In this document: piece after piece, positions 26,224 through 35,179 of the stretch | Layout of the letters: every line of letters starts with the position of its first letter | How positions within the stretch are numbered: position 1 is the stretch's first letter | DNA from: Tissierellales bacterium | GTDB lineage: Bacteria; Bacillota; Clostridia; Tissierellales; Tissierellaceae | Direction: 5' to 3' | DNA length: 64,000 nucleotides | Assembly: GCA_014360205.1 (NCBI GenBank) | Contig: JACIXZ010000003.1 | Location: 62,001-126,000, forward strand | Position numbers and translations under genes: made by a program | The notes under the pieces: model-generated | Seen by the model: only the letters and a program-made list of their open reading frames with translations | Databases searched by the model: none | Told to the model about the DNA's origin: nothing

Positions 26224-26267
26224 AACAAAGCCACCTCAAATTCAAACTATATTGAGGTGGCATTGTT
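26224..26267. terminator. Symmetric hairpin between divergent genes
   Basis: AACAA plus GCCACCTCAA pair with TTGAGGTGGC plus TTGTT (15 bp, one A-A mismatch, 12-base loop). It lies upstream of both flanking genes, which read away from it, so it is not a normal 3' terminator. It could be a remnant terminator, insulator or small repeat element. The rest of 26144-26427 contains only the psuK promoter region. Confidence 0.5.
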
Positions 26268-26354
26268 GTCCGATTTTGAAAATACCTCTATTTGAATTGT
26301 CCTCTAAACATATCATTTATTTAATAATATATCTATATTCTTTTAAAAAAAGTA

Positions 26355-26418
26355 TTGCCTTTATTTTTATACAGGTTTATACTATAAGCATAAGTTTATT
26401 TATATAAGCGTATGCTTA
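26355..26418 (+). promoter_or_regulatory. psuK promoter and dyad operator
   Basis: TTGCCT (26355-26360) and TATACT (26378-26383) at 17-base spacing form the promoter. TAAGCATA (26385-26392) and TATGCTTA (26411-26418) form an inverted pair around the start of transcription. The second half also reads TAAGC-GTAT-GCTTA. PsuK has an N-terminal helix-turn-helix, so autoregulation at this site is a natural guess. Confidence 0.5.
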
Positions 26419-26427
26419 GGAGGTATT

Positions 26428-27522
26428 ATGACAAACCGAGAACTTGAAATACTAAATATCATCAAAAAAAATCCCCTTGTTTCTCAAAATGAAATAGCAG
26501 AAATGTTAAATATTACTAGGTCAAGTGTAGCAGTTCATATAGCCAATTTAACTAAAAAGGGAATAATCAAGGGCAGAGGCTATTTAATTGAAGAATCGAG
26601 ATATGTTAGCGTAATCGGAGGAGCAAATGTCGACATTGTAGGTTTTCCTAATAATTCGTTGCGAAGAAAAGACTCAAACCCCGGCTTAGTAAAGTTGTCA
26701 GTTGGCGGTGTTGCTAGAAACATCGCTGAAAATATATCCAGATTAGGTATAAACACTAAATTGTTCACAGTGGTTGGGGATGATATGTACGGAGAAAAAA
26801 TTGTCGATGAATGTAAATTTGCTAACATAGACACTAGTTATATAAAGACCATTTCAAATGAATCATCCGGCACATATTTAGCAATTCTAGATGAAAAAAT
26901 GGATATGGATGTAGCTATTTCATCTATGGATATCTTTAAATACCTAAATGAGAACTATCTATATGAAAATGCCATCACATTGCAAGGTAGCGAAATAATA
27001 GTGCTAGATACAAATTTAGAGAAAGAAACACTGGAGTATGCAGTAGAAAATTACAAGGACAAAAAGTTATTTTTAGATACTGTATCTTTTTCCAAAGCTT
27101 TGAGAGCAAAAGATGTATTGGGGTATTTTCACACTATTAAGCCTAACAAACTAGAAGTAGAAGCTTTAACTGGCATTATGATAGAGAATGAAGATGATTT
27201 GATAACAGCAAGCAATATCATCCACAATTTAGGTGTGAAAAATATAGTAATTTCACTTGGTGAGAAAGGTGCTTTTTATAGTACTAAAGGATCTCAAGGC
27301 AGATTAAAAGCAAAGAAACCCAATATAAAGAACGCTACTGGTGCAGGTGATGCATTTCAAGCAGGATTAGTCTTTGGTGAATACAATGCTTTACCGTTTA
27401 AAGAGAGTGTCAAATATGCAATGGCCGCAAGCCTTGTGGCGATGGAATCAGAAGATACAATAAATAAAAATATATCTGTAGAAAAGTTAGAAGAATATAT
27501 AAACAAATTGGAGGAATATTGA
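26428..27522 (+). CDS. psuK: Pseudouridine kinase with N-terminal HTH (PfkB family)
   Basis: This 364-residue protein has a winged-HTH segment at residues 1-55 ([23 protein letters not shown]...) joined to a PfkB sugar-kinase domain. The kinase domain has [11 protein letters not shown] at its start and the ATP/anion-hole signature [12 protein letters not shown] near residue 305. With psuG directly downstream it should phosphorylate pseudouridine to pseudouridine 5'-phosphate. The HTH may let the kinase act as a ligand-dependent regulator of its own operon. The ATG follows AGGAGG. Its TGA overlaps the psuG ATG. Confidence 0.9.
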   Translation: MTNRELEILNIIKKNPLVSQNEIAEMLNITRSSVAVHIANLTKKGIIKGRGYLIEESRYVSVIGGANVDIVGFPNNSLRRKDSNPGLVKLSVGGVARNIAENISRLGINTKLFTVVGDDMYGEKIVDECKFANIDTSYIKTISNESSGTYLAILDEKMDMDVAISSMDIFKYLNENYLYENAITLQGSEIIVLDTNLEKETLEYAVENYKDKKLFLDTVSFSKALRAKDVLGYFHTIKPNKLEVEALTGIMIENEDDLITASNIIHNLGVKNIVISLGEKGAFYSTKGSQGRLKAKKPNIKNATGAGDAFQAGLVFGEYNALPFKESVKYAMAASLVAMESEDTINKNISVEKLEEYINKLEEY

Positions 27523-28430
27523 TGAAAAATATTGTTAAATTGTCAAGAGAAGTAGAAAATGCTTTAAAAGAAAATAAGCCTGTAGTCGCATTAGAGTCCA
27601 CTATAATTTCACATGGTATGCCCTATCCACAAAATGTTGAAACCGCATTAAATGTAGAAAAAATCATAAGGGAAAATGGCGCAGTACCTGCTACTATAGG
27701 AATAATAAATGGTCAACTCATAGCAGGCCTCACAGAAGAAGAGATAGACTACATGGGAAAGACAAAAGGGATTTTAAAAGTATCTAGAAGAGATATCCCA
27801 TATGTATGTGCTATGAAAAAAGATGGTGCTACTACAGTTGCTTCAACTATGATAATCGCTGAAATGGCTGGAATTAAAGTCTTTGCAACAGGTGGCATCG
27901 GAGGAGTTCACAGGGGTGCTGAGACTACTATGGATATATCAGCAGATCTTGAAGAACTAGCTCAAACTAATGTGGCGGTAGTATGTGCTGGGGCAAAATC
28001 TATTTTAGATCTAGGTCTTACTTTAGAGTATTTAGAGACAAAAGGGGTGTTAGTTCTAGGCTATAAAACTAATAAACTCCCTGCTTTCTACACAAGAAGC
28101 AGCGAGTTTGATGTTGATTACCGCGTAGATACTCCTAAAGAAATTGCAGATATAATTAACGCTAAATGGAGTTTGAACTTAAAAGGCGGTATGCTAATAG
28201 CAAATCCTATACCAAAAGAGTATTCAATGGATGAAGATCTGATAAATAAAAGTATAGAAGAAGCAGTAATAGAGGCTAACGAGAAAGGTATCAAAGGTAA
28301 AGCTCTTACCCCATTTCTCCTTTCAAAAATAAAAGATGTCACTGAAGGAAAATCACTAGAGGCAAATATACAGCTTGTATATAACAATGCATTGCTTGCA
28401 GCAAAAATCGCTGTTGAAATGAATAAATAA
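27522..28430 (+). CDS. psuG: Pseudouridine-5'-phosphate glycosidase
   Basis: This 302-residue enzyme splits pseudouridine 5'-phosphate into uracil and ribose 5-phosphate. The opening [20 protein letters not shown], the [20 protein letters not shown] block and the Lys of [12 protein letters not shown] are family landmarks. The ATG at 27522 overlaps the psuK stop by one base (TGATG), after GGAGG. The pair completes recycling of pseudouridine from RNA turnover. A strong terminator follows at 28438. Confidence 0.95.
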   Translation: MKNIVKLSREVENALKENKPVVALESTIISHGMPYPQNVETALNVEKIIRENGAVPATIGIINGQLIAGLTEEEIDYMGKTKGILKVSRRDIPYVCAMKKDGATTVASTMIIAEMAGIKVFATGGIGGVHRGAETTMDISADLEELAQTNVAVVCAGAKSILDLGLTLEYLETKGVLVLGYKTNKLPAFYTRSSEFDVDYRVDTPKEIADIINAKWSLNLKGGMLIANPIPKEYSMDEDLINKSIEEAVIEANEKGIKGKALTPFLLSKIKDVTEGKSLEANIQLVYNNALLAAKIAVEMNK

Positions 28431-28437
28431 TTTAATT

Positions 28438-28466
28438 AGAGTTTGCTTAAGCAAACTCTTTTTTTA
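28438..28466 (+). terminator. Terminator of psuKG
   Basis: AGAGTTTGCTT meets its exact complement (11 bp) and is followed by eight T residues. Strong intrinsic terminator seven bases after the psuG stop. Confidence 0.9.
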
Positions 28467-28550
28467 TAAATAATTGTCGGAATAATTCGAAATTTAATTC
28501 CTACTATTTTACTGTTTAATAATTTTTTTTTTGGAGATATATATAACAAA

Positions 28551-28565
28551 TGATAAAGATTATCA
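28551..28565 (+). promoter_or_regulatory. Fur-family box upstream of the 2-oxoacid dehydrogenase operon
   Basis: TGATAAAGATTATCA fits the 7-1-7 Fur box TGATAATnATTATCA at 13 of the 14 defined positions and is symmetric over its six outer pairs. It lies 22 bases before the E1-alpha start, in the promoter/leader region. Fur (iron) is the closest match; PerR or Zur boxes are related and cannot be excluded. Confidence 0.6.
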
Positions 28566-28586
28566 ATTATACGAGGAGGTTAGTTT

Positions 28587-29672
28587 ATGTTATTTGATGA
28601 ATACAATCCATTGGATAATAAAATGTATAAAGTGTTAGACCATAATGGCAAGCTTGTCAAAGAGAGTGATTATCCTGATTTAAGTGATGATGAGCTATTG
28701 TATCTTTTTAAAACTATGCTTTATGAAAGAACAATTGATGAAAAAGCTCTTTCCTATCAAAGACAAGGAAGAATGCTTACCTATGCTCCAAACATCGGCC
28801 AAGAGGCAGCTCAAATCGGCAGTGCTTATGCGATAAAAAAAGACGACTGGCTTGTACCAGCTTTCAGAGAATTAGGTGCGTGGCTGATTAAAGGTGTACC
28901 TTTAAAAAATATATATTTGTATTGGTATGGAAATGAATGGGGAAGCCATTTCCCAGATGGTGTGAAGATGCTCCCTGTGTCTGTTCCTATAGCATCGCAA
29001 TTACAGCATGCTACAGGTATAGGTATGGCAAATAATATTAAGGGTGAAAAAAATGTTGTTATGACTTATGTAGGTGATGGCGGTACCTCTCATGGTGATT
29101 TTCATGAAGCTTTGAATTTTGCCTCTGTTTTTAATGCGCCTGTAATTTTCATAATACAAAATAACCAATACGCAATATCTACTCCAAGAAAAGTTCAAAC
29201 GAAGAGCAAAAATTTAGCCATGAAATCTATTGCATATGGTATGCCCGGTATACTCGTAGATGGAAATGATTTATTTGCAATGTACAATGCTTCAAAAGCA
29301 GCTGTTGAAAGAGCAAGAAACGGAGAAGGGCCAACTCTAATTGAAGCCTACACTTATAGATTGGGAGCCCACACAACAAGCGATGATCCTACAAAATACA
29401 GAGAAGATAAAGAAGTGGAAGAATGGAAGAAAAAAGACCCTATTTTAAGATTTGAACTCTTCTTGAAATCCAAGGGTTTGATAGATGATGAATGGATTGA
29501 AAAAACCAAAGCAGAACTTGAAAAGGATGTTACAACAACTTTTGAAGAAATAGAAGGTAAATCAGATACCGAAATAGATGATATATTCAAGTTCACTTAT
29601 GAAAAGATGACACCTCAGTTAGAAGAACAATTATTTGAGTATAAAGCTTTTTTAGAAGGAGGTAAAAAATAA
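28587..29672 (+). CDS. pdhA: Pyruvate (2-oxoacid) dehydrogenase E1 alpha subunit
   Basis: This 361-residue subunit, with E1 beta, makes the thiamine-diphosphate-dependent decarboxylase of a pyruvate-type dehydrogenase complex. The ThDP motif YVGDGGTSHGDFHEALNFA...QNNQYAIS (about 153-190) is complete. GPTLIEAYTYRLGAHTTSDDPTKYR is the conserved phosphorylation-loop region. Sequence blocks resemble Bacillus PdhA, but branched-chain or acetoin substrates are not excluded. The ATG follows GAGGAGG. Its TAA overlaps the E1 beta ATG by one base. First gene of a four-gene operon behind a Fur-type box. Confidence 0.88.
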   Translation: MLFDEYNPLDNKMYKVLDHNGKLVKESDYPDLSDDELLYLFKTMLYERTIDEKALSYQRQGRMLTYAPNIGQEAAQIGSAYAIKKDDWLVPAFRELGAWLIKGVPLKNIYLYWYGNEWGSHFPDGVKMLPVSVPIASQLQHATGIGMANNIKGEKNVVMTYVGDGGTSHGDFHEALNFASVFNAPVIFIIQNNQYAISTPRKVQTKSKNLAMKSIAYGMPGILVDGNDLFAMYNASKAAVERARNGEGPTLIEAYTYRLGAHTTSDDPTKYREDKEVEEWKKKDPILRFELFLKSKGLIDDEWIEKTKAELEKDVTTTFEEIEGKSDTEIDDIFKFTYEKMTPQLEEQLFEYKAFLEGGKK

Positions 29673-30652
29673 TGCCAAATACTTTAAATATGGTGCAAGC
29701 AATAAATCAAGCTCTTATGGAAGAAATGGAAATAGATGAAACTATTGTGGTATATGGTGAAGATGTCGGTGTAGAAGGTGGAGTTTTTAGAGTAACACAA
29801 GACTTGCAGAAAAAGTTTGGAGAGAAAAGAGTTTTTGATACTCCATTAGCAGAATCAGCTATCGTCGGCTCGGCTGTTGGCATGGCAGTAAATGGCCTTA
29901 GACCAATTGTTGAAATGCAATTCTCAGGATTTTCTTATCCAGCTTTTAATCAAATAATAAGCCATGTAGCTCGTATGAGAAATCGTTCTCGAGGAAAATA
30001 CTATCTTCCTATGGTTATAAGAGCGCCTTATGGAGGCGGAATAAGAGCTTTAGAGCATCATTCAGAAAGTACAGAAGCTTTGTATGCTCATATTCCAGGT
30101 TTAAAAGTAGTTATCCCTTCTACTCCATATGATGCTAAAGGACTATTGATCTCTGCAATCAGGGACAATGACCCTGTTCTTTTCTGGGAACCAAAGCGAA
30201 TATATCGAGCTTTTAAACAAGAAGTACCCGAAGGTCCTTATGAAATACCAATAGGCAAAGCAAAAATTATAGAATCAGGTGAGGATATAACAGTAGTATC
30301 ATGGGGTGCTATGGTAAGAGATGTTCAAAAGGCTATGGATATAGTCAAGAAAAAGGATATATCTGTGGAATTAATAGATTTGAGAACAATTGCACCTATG
30401 GATAGAGAGAGTTTTGTAGAATCAGTCAAAAAGACAGGAAGAATATTAGTTGTCCATGAGGCTCCAAAGACACTTGGAGTAGGTGCTGAAATAATATCTA
30501 TTGTCAATGAAAAAGCATTTCTTTATCTTGAAGCTCCACCAACAAGGTTAACGGGTTTTGACACAACTTTCCCTTTGCCTAGAGGTGAGCAACATTATAT
30601 TCCTACACCAGAGAGAATTGCTAAAACTATTGAAGATGTAGTGCGTTACTAA
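29672..30652 (+). CDS. pdhB: Pyruvate (2-oxoacid) dehydrogenase E1 beta subunit
   Basis: This 326-residue partner of E1 alpha completes the ThDP active site. It shows GEDVGVEGGVFRVTQDL, the FDTPLAESAIVG segment containing the catalytic Glu, GGGIRALEHHSES and a C-terminal TFPLPRGEQHYIPTPERI. It is translationally coupled to E1 alpha by a TAATG overlap and ends a few bases before the E2 ribosome site. Normal length for the family. Confidence 0.93.
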   Translation: MPNTLNMVQAINQALMEEMEIDETIVVYGEDVGVEGGVFRVTQDLQKKFGEKRVFDTPLAESAIVGSAVGMAVNGLRPIVEMQFSGFSYPAFNQIISHVARMRNRSRGKYYLPMVIRAPYGGGIRALEHHSESTEALYAHIPGLKVVIPSTPYDAKGLLISAIRDNDPVLFWEPKRIYRAFKQEVPEGPYEIPIGKAKIIESGEDITVVSWGAMVRDVQKAMDIVKKKDISVELIDLRTIAPMDRESFVESVKKTGRILVVHEAPKTLGVGAEIISIVNEKAFLYLEAPPTRLTGFDTTFPLPRGEQHYIPTPERIAKTIEDVVRY

Positions 30653-30664
30653 GGAGGAATGAAA

Positions 30665-31987
30665 ATGAAATTTGAATTTCAGTTTCCAGATATCGGTGAG
30701 GGTATTCACGAGGGTGTAATAACTAAATGGCTGGTTGATGTAGGAGATATGATAAAAGAGGGAGAATCTATAGCTGAAGTTGAAACCGATAAAGTTACAA
30801 CAGAAATACCATCACCTAAAACTGGCAAAATAATAGAGTTAAGAGCAAACAATGGAGATACTATTCATGTCGGGGATGTCTTTGTAGTAATAGATACAGA
30901 GGGAAATGCAGAAGATGTTTCATCAGTGGAGAAAAAAGATACTTTAAGTGAAAAAAAGGAAATAGTTGAGGAAGAGAATGCAGGAGTGGTTGGAGAAGTA
31001 ATTGCTTCATCAGAGGTAATAGCCCCAAGTCATGAAAATAAGGAAAATAATAAAGATAAAAGAGAAGTAAAAAAAGCTCTCGCCACCCCAGTTTCAAGAA
31101 AACTCGCTAAGGATTTAGGCGTGGACATAAATCAAGTTGTTGGCAGTGGACCAAATGGTAGAGTTATGAAAGAGGATATCATCAAAGCTAGTGAAAAATT
31201 GCAAGTTGAAAAACAAGAAATAGCGATAGATGAACCTGTTAAAACAGCTCCTAAAGCAAAAGAAGAAAAACTTTTAATTGAAGATGAAAAAATCGAAAGA
31301 ATTCCTCTGACAAAGATAAGAAAGACAATTGCTGAAAAAATGACTCAATCTAGGTTTACTATCCCTCACACAACTGCCATGGATGAATTGGATGTAACCG
31401 AATTATATGAATTAAGAAAAAGATATAAAGATTCATTAAGAGAAGAAGAAATCAATTTAACTTTTATGCCTTTTATAATAAAGGCAACTATAGCAGTTCT
31501 TAAGAAAATGCCTGAATTCAATTCAACACTCGATGAAGAAAATGATGAATTGATATTAAAGAAATTTTATCATATAGGTATTGCCACAGATACAGAGCGA
31601 GGCTTGATGGTGCCTGTCATAAGAGATGCAGATAGATTAAGCATAATTGAGTTGGCTAAAATAGTTGATGAAATTTCTAGCAAAGCAAAGAATAACCAAA
31701 TTGAACTTAAAGATTTAAAGGGAAGCAGTTTCACGATTACAAATTATGGTTCTATAGGTGGATACTATGGAATTCCAATAATAAATTACCCTGAGTCAGC
31801 AATTTTAGGAGTTGGAAGAATTGTACAAAAGCCTATAATCAAGAATGACGAAATAGTAAAAGCATGGGTTCTACCTCTTTCATTATCCTATGACCATAGG
31901 ATAATCGATGGAGCAAGTGGAGCTAGATTTTTAAACATGATGAAAGAAATACTCGAAAATCCAGAAATGCTTTTGCTTAAAGCTTAA
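30665..31987 (+). CDS. pdhC: Dihydrolipoamide acyltransferase (E2)
   Basis: This E2 core protein has about 440 residues. One N-terminal lipoyl domain (VETDKVTTEIPS, lipoyl Lys near residue 43) is followed by an acidic/Ala linker, a peripheral-subunit-binding domain (ATPVSRKLAKDLGVDINQVVGSGPNGRVMKEDI, about 140-172), a second linker, and the catalytic domain. The catalytic domain ends in SLSYDHRIIDGASGA with the active-site His and Asp. It passes the acyl group from E1 to CoA and scaffolds the complex. ATG at 30665 is better spaced from AAGGAGG than the in-frame ATG at 30659. Confidence 0.93.
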   Translation: MKFEFQFPDIGEGIHEGVITKWLVDVGDMIKEGESIAEVETDKVTTEIPSPKTGKIIELRANNGDTIHVGDVFVVIDTEGNAEDVSSVEKKDTLSEKKEIVEEENAGVVGEVIASSEVIAPSHENKENNKDKREVKKALATPVSRKLAKDLGVDINQVVGSGPNGRVMKEDIIKASEKLQVEKQEIAIDEPVKTAPKAKEEKLLIEDEKIERIPLTKIRKTIAEKMTQSRFTIPHTTAMDELDVTELYELRKRYKDSLREEEINLTFMPFIIKATIAVLKKMPEFNSTLDEENDELILKKFYHIGIATDTERGLMVPVIRDADRLSIIELAKIVDEISSKAKNNQIELKDLKGSSFTITNYGSIGGYYGIPIINYPESAILGVGRIVQKPIIKNDEIVKAWVLPLSLSYDHRIIDGASGARFLNMMKEILENPEMLLLKA

Positions 31988-31998
31988 GAGGTGATTTT

Positions 31999-33381
31999 AT
32001 GGAAAAATTTGATTGTGTTGTGCTTGGTGGCGGCCCAGGTGGGTATATTGCCGCTATTAAACTAAGCCAAATGGGAAAAAAAGTGGCTGTAGTAGAAAAA
32101 GATAGATTAGGTGGAATATGCTTAAACTGGGGTTGTATACCCACTAAAACATTGTTATCCTATGCTAAACATTTCCAAGATATATTGCGTAGTGAAGACT
32201 TTGGCATTATGGGAATTGACAAAAGTAAAATATATGTTGATATTGAAAAAATGATGAAGAATAAAGATGATGTGGTAAATAAATTAGTTTCAGGCATTGG
32301 AATGTTGTTTAAGAAAAACAAAGTAACTTTATACAATGGTTACGGAAAAGTATTAGATGAAAATCACATTGATGTAGAAGGAAAAACCATTTCCTTTGAA
32401 TACCTAATAATTGCAACTGGTGCAAAACCTTATATCCCAAATATTAAAGGATTAAAAACTGCATTTGAAAGCAATAAAGCGATTAATAACATCGGAATTT
32501 TAGGATTGAAAGAGAAATTAAATTCTGTAATCATATTAGGCAGCAATACCTATGCTGTAGAATATGCAACTTTTTTTAATGCTATTGGCACAGATGTTAC
32601 TATGATTTTTAAAGAGAAAAATATTCTGACTGATTTCGATAGCGAATTATCTCAAACCTTAGAAAGACAACTTAAGAAAAGTGGTATAAAAATTGTCAAT
32701 AATGCTAATATAATTGAAGTTAAAGAAGATAAAGTAATAATTTCTCAAAAGGACAAAGAAAAAGAATTCAGTGCTGATAAATATATTGTGTTCTTAGGTA
32801 TTAGACCAAATCTTAGTGGTTTAGAAAATTTAAACCTAGAAAAAAACGAAAAAGAATTCATCAAGGTGAATGAGAACCTAAAAACAAATATAGAAAATAT
32901 ATATGCTATTGGAGATGTAAATGGGAATATGCCTCTAGCTCATGTAGCTTCTTTTGAAGGAATCGTCGCTAGCGAAAACATATGTGGAATAAATTCAAAA
33001 GTAGACTACAAAAAGCTACCATCTGTAGTATACTCTTTCCCAGAAGTCGCTAGTGTTGGATATACTGAAGATGAAGCAAAGGAAAGAAAAATCAACTATT
33101 CTGTAGGCAAATTTCCAATGTCAGCTAATAGCATGGGTATTGCCAAAGGAGAAACAACAGGTTTTGTCAAAATATTAATTGATAAAGAGATGTACGGAGA
33201 GATCATAGGCATGCATATCATAAGCTCTGATGCTTCTAACATGATTTCTGAAGGAGTAAGCTTAATGGGTATAGAAGCAACTGCTTATGATTTATCAAGA
33301 ATAGTTCATCCTCATCCTACTTTTACCGAAGCTATAGTAGAAGCAAGTTTGGATGCTATTGATAAGCCTCTCAATATATAA
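31999..33381 (+). CDS. lpdA: Dihydrolipoamide dehydrogenase (E3)
   Basis: This 460-residue FAD flavoprotein reoxidises the lipoyl group and reduces NAD+. It has the N-terminal FAD fold (VVLGGGPGGYIAAIKLS), the redox-active disulfide GGICLNWGCIPTK (about 40-52), an NAD-binding region near 170-200, and the C-terminal His-Pro block VHPHPTFTEAIVEA. It has no fused lipoyl domain. The start is 11 bases after E2, following AGAGGTG. Last gene of the operon, ending in a bidirectional terminator. The operon allows NADH-linked oxidation of pyruvate or a similar 2-oxoacid without an iron-sulfur oxidoreductase. Confidence 0.94.
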   Translation: MEKFDCVVLGGGPGGYIAAIKLSQMGKKVAVVEKDRLGGICLNWGCIPTKTLLSYAKHFQDILRSEDFGIMGIDKSKIYVDIEKMMKNKDDVVNKLVSGIGMLFKKNKVTLYNGYGKVLDENHIDVEGKTISFEYLIIATGAKPYIPNIKGLKTAFESNKAINNIGILGLKEKLNSVIILGSNTYAVEYATFFNAIGTDVTMIFKEKNILTDFDSELSQTLERQLKKSGIKIVNNANIIEVKEDKVIISQKDKEKEFSADKYIVFLGIRPNLSGLENLNLEKNEKEFIKVNENLKTNIENIYAIGDVNGNMPLAHVASFEGIVASENICGINSKVDYKKLPSVVYSFPEVASVGYTEDEAKERKINYSVGKFPMSANSMGIAKGETTGFVKILIDKEMYGEIIGMHIISSDASNMISEGVSLMGIEATAYDLSRIVHPHPTFTEAIVEASLDAIDKPLNI

Positions 33382-33405
33382 AAGGGTGTTTTAAAACACC
33401 CTTTT
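33380..33405. terminator. Bidirectional terminator between lpdA and the EAL gene
   Basis: A perfect 26-base palindrome (AAAAGGGTGTTTT and its complement) starts in the lpdA stop and ends in the last codons of the convergent gene. T-runs are present on both strands. Confidence 0.9.
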
Positions 33406-35080
33406 ATATATCTATTGGTTGAGGCTTTCCATAATAGTATCCTTGAATAAAATCACATTCTAAAATATAAAGTAGATCTCTTTGGCTTTTAGTTTCAACT
33501 CCTTCTCCCACTACTAAAAGTCCAAGTCTATGTGAAAGTTCAATGATTGATTTAACCATAAGATGATCCCTTTCATCATATGCAATATTATCTATGAAAC
33601 TTTTATCCAATTTTACTTTGTCAAAAGGTAAATTTTTTAAATAGTTTAGTGAAGAATAGCCTGTGCCAAAGTCGTCTAATGACAGCTTAAACCCCATTTC
33701 TTTTATTTTATCCAATGTTTCAATAGTCCATTCGATATTATTTAATAGTGAAGATTCAGTTACTTCAAATTCTATAAATTTGGGGTCAACATCATATTTT
33801 AATATCAATCTCTCTAAGAATTTGATTATATTTCTTTCTATTATGCCCCTAGCTGATAAATTTATGGAAACATATTTCATGTCAGGATTTAATTTTCTAA
33901 GAAGTTTTAGCCTTCTAAAACACTCCTCTATGACAATTTTTTCAATATCAACCATTTGTCCTGAGGCTTCTGCTATTGGAATAAATTGGCCCGGGGAAAT
34001 CATTCCCCTGTGTGGGTGTACCCACCTAACAAGTGCTTCATATCCAAATATTTCCTCATTTATTGTATGAACTATTGGCTGAAAATAGACTATAAACTCA
34101 TTTCTCTCAATAGCAATCCTTATTTGATTTAACATATCTGCCTGAGAAAAAGCATATTCGCCTAATTTATCACTATATCTTACAAACTGAGATTTCCCTT
34201 TGCTCTTTGAATAATGAAGTGCTGTATTAGCATATCTTAGCAAAGTATCGAAATCACTTCCGTTTATTTTATAAATAGAATATCCTATACTAGCTGATAA
34301 TTTGAAATCGGTATTTAGCAAAAAATTCTTTTTTCTTAAATCTCTTAATAACTTATCTATTCTGCCTTCTAATGATATAATATCCTTATAATTTGTAAAA
34401 ATTACCAAAAATTCATCGGCACTTAATCTACCAATTAAATTATCAGGTGAAAATTCATGTTTTAAGAACTCAGCGAATTTCTTTAAGAACTCATCCCCAT
34501 ATCCATATCCTAAAACATTGTTGACATGTTTGAAGTCATCAATGTCAATGAACAAAAATGCTAAATTATCAATGTTTTTTTGATTTCTAAGCCTAGAAAA
34601 ATCTTCTTTCAATTTTTCTTTGTTTGGTAAATTTGTTAGAGGGTCGAAATGAGATAATTTAAATAATGCTTCCTTCATAACTACTTTTTCTGTTATATCA
34701 GATCTTATGCCTATTATTTTTTCTAAATTCCCTTTTTTATCATATACTTTTATACCTCTAGAATACACCCATTTAGAATGATTATTATCATCTTTAACCC
34801 TGTAAACAATTTCTAATTTATCATCATTACAATCAATAAATCTTTCTAATTTTTCATTTATGTTTTCTAAATCTTCTTCGTGTATACTTTCCCCGAAATT
34901 CAACATCATATTTTCTTCATAGTTAAATGAATATTTCGCGAAATCTTTATCAACTTTTTCTTTAATTGGACTTAATTTTAACTCCCAAACTTCTCCACCA
35001 ATTTCTTCAAGAAGTTTTCCATAGTTTCTGAGATTTTCCTTTAGTACTTGGGTCTCCGACATTCTATCTGCTTCATTCAT
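33404..35080 (-). CDS. PAS-GGDEF-EAL cyclic-di-GMP signalling protein
   Basis: This 558-residue protein lacks membrane segments. A PAS/PAC sensor (about 25-135) is followed by a GGDEF domain (about 142-300) and an EAL phosphodiesterase domain (about 315-555). The GGDEF signature is degenerate (LSADEF), so GTP cyclisation is unlikely. The EAL site is intact: FGYEALVRW, DDFGTGYSSL, KLDKSFI and GEGVET. The expected activity is hydrolysis of c-di-GMP, possibly GTP-modulated through the GGDEF fold. The ATG follows GAGAGGG. A c-di-GMP riboswitch occurs in this window at 54763-54830. Confidence 0.9.
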   Translation of the reverse strand: MNEADRMSETQVLKENLRNYGKLLEEIGGEVWELKLSPIKEKVDKDFAKYSFNYEENMMLNFGESIHEEDLENINEKLERFIDCNDDKLEIVYRVKDDNNHSKWVYSRGIKVYDKKGNLEKIIGIRSDITEKVVMKEALFKLSHFDPLTNLPNKEKLKEDFSRLRNQKNIDNLAFLFIDIDDFKHVNNVLGYGYGDEFLKKFAEFLKHEFSPDNLIGRLSADEFLVIFTNYKDIISLEGRIDKLLRDLRKKNFLLNTDFKLSASIGYSIYKINGSDFDTLLRYANTALHYSKSKGKSQFVRYSDKLGEYAFSQADMLNQIRIAIERNEFIVYFQPIVHTINEEIFGYEALVRWVHPHRGMISPGQFIPIAEASGQMVDIEKIVIEECFRRLKLLRKLNPDMKYVSINLSARGIIERNIIKFLERLILKYDVDPKFIEFEVTESSLLNNIEWTIETLDKIKEMGFKLSLDDFGTGYSSLNYLKNLPFDKVKLDKSFIDNIAYDERDHLMVKSIIELSHRLGLLVVGEGVETKSQRDLLYILECDFIQGYYYGKPQPIDI

Positions 35081-35179
35081 CTATACCCTCTCATTTCTTT
35101 TATAAAATACATAAACCAACATAATTATACACGAAAAAAGATTAATGTAAATAAAAATATGATTAATATTTTGTACTTG

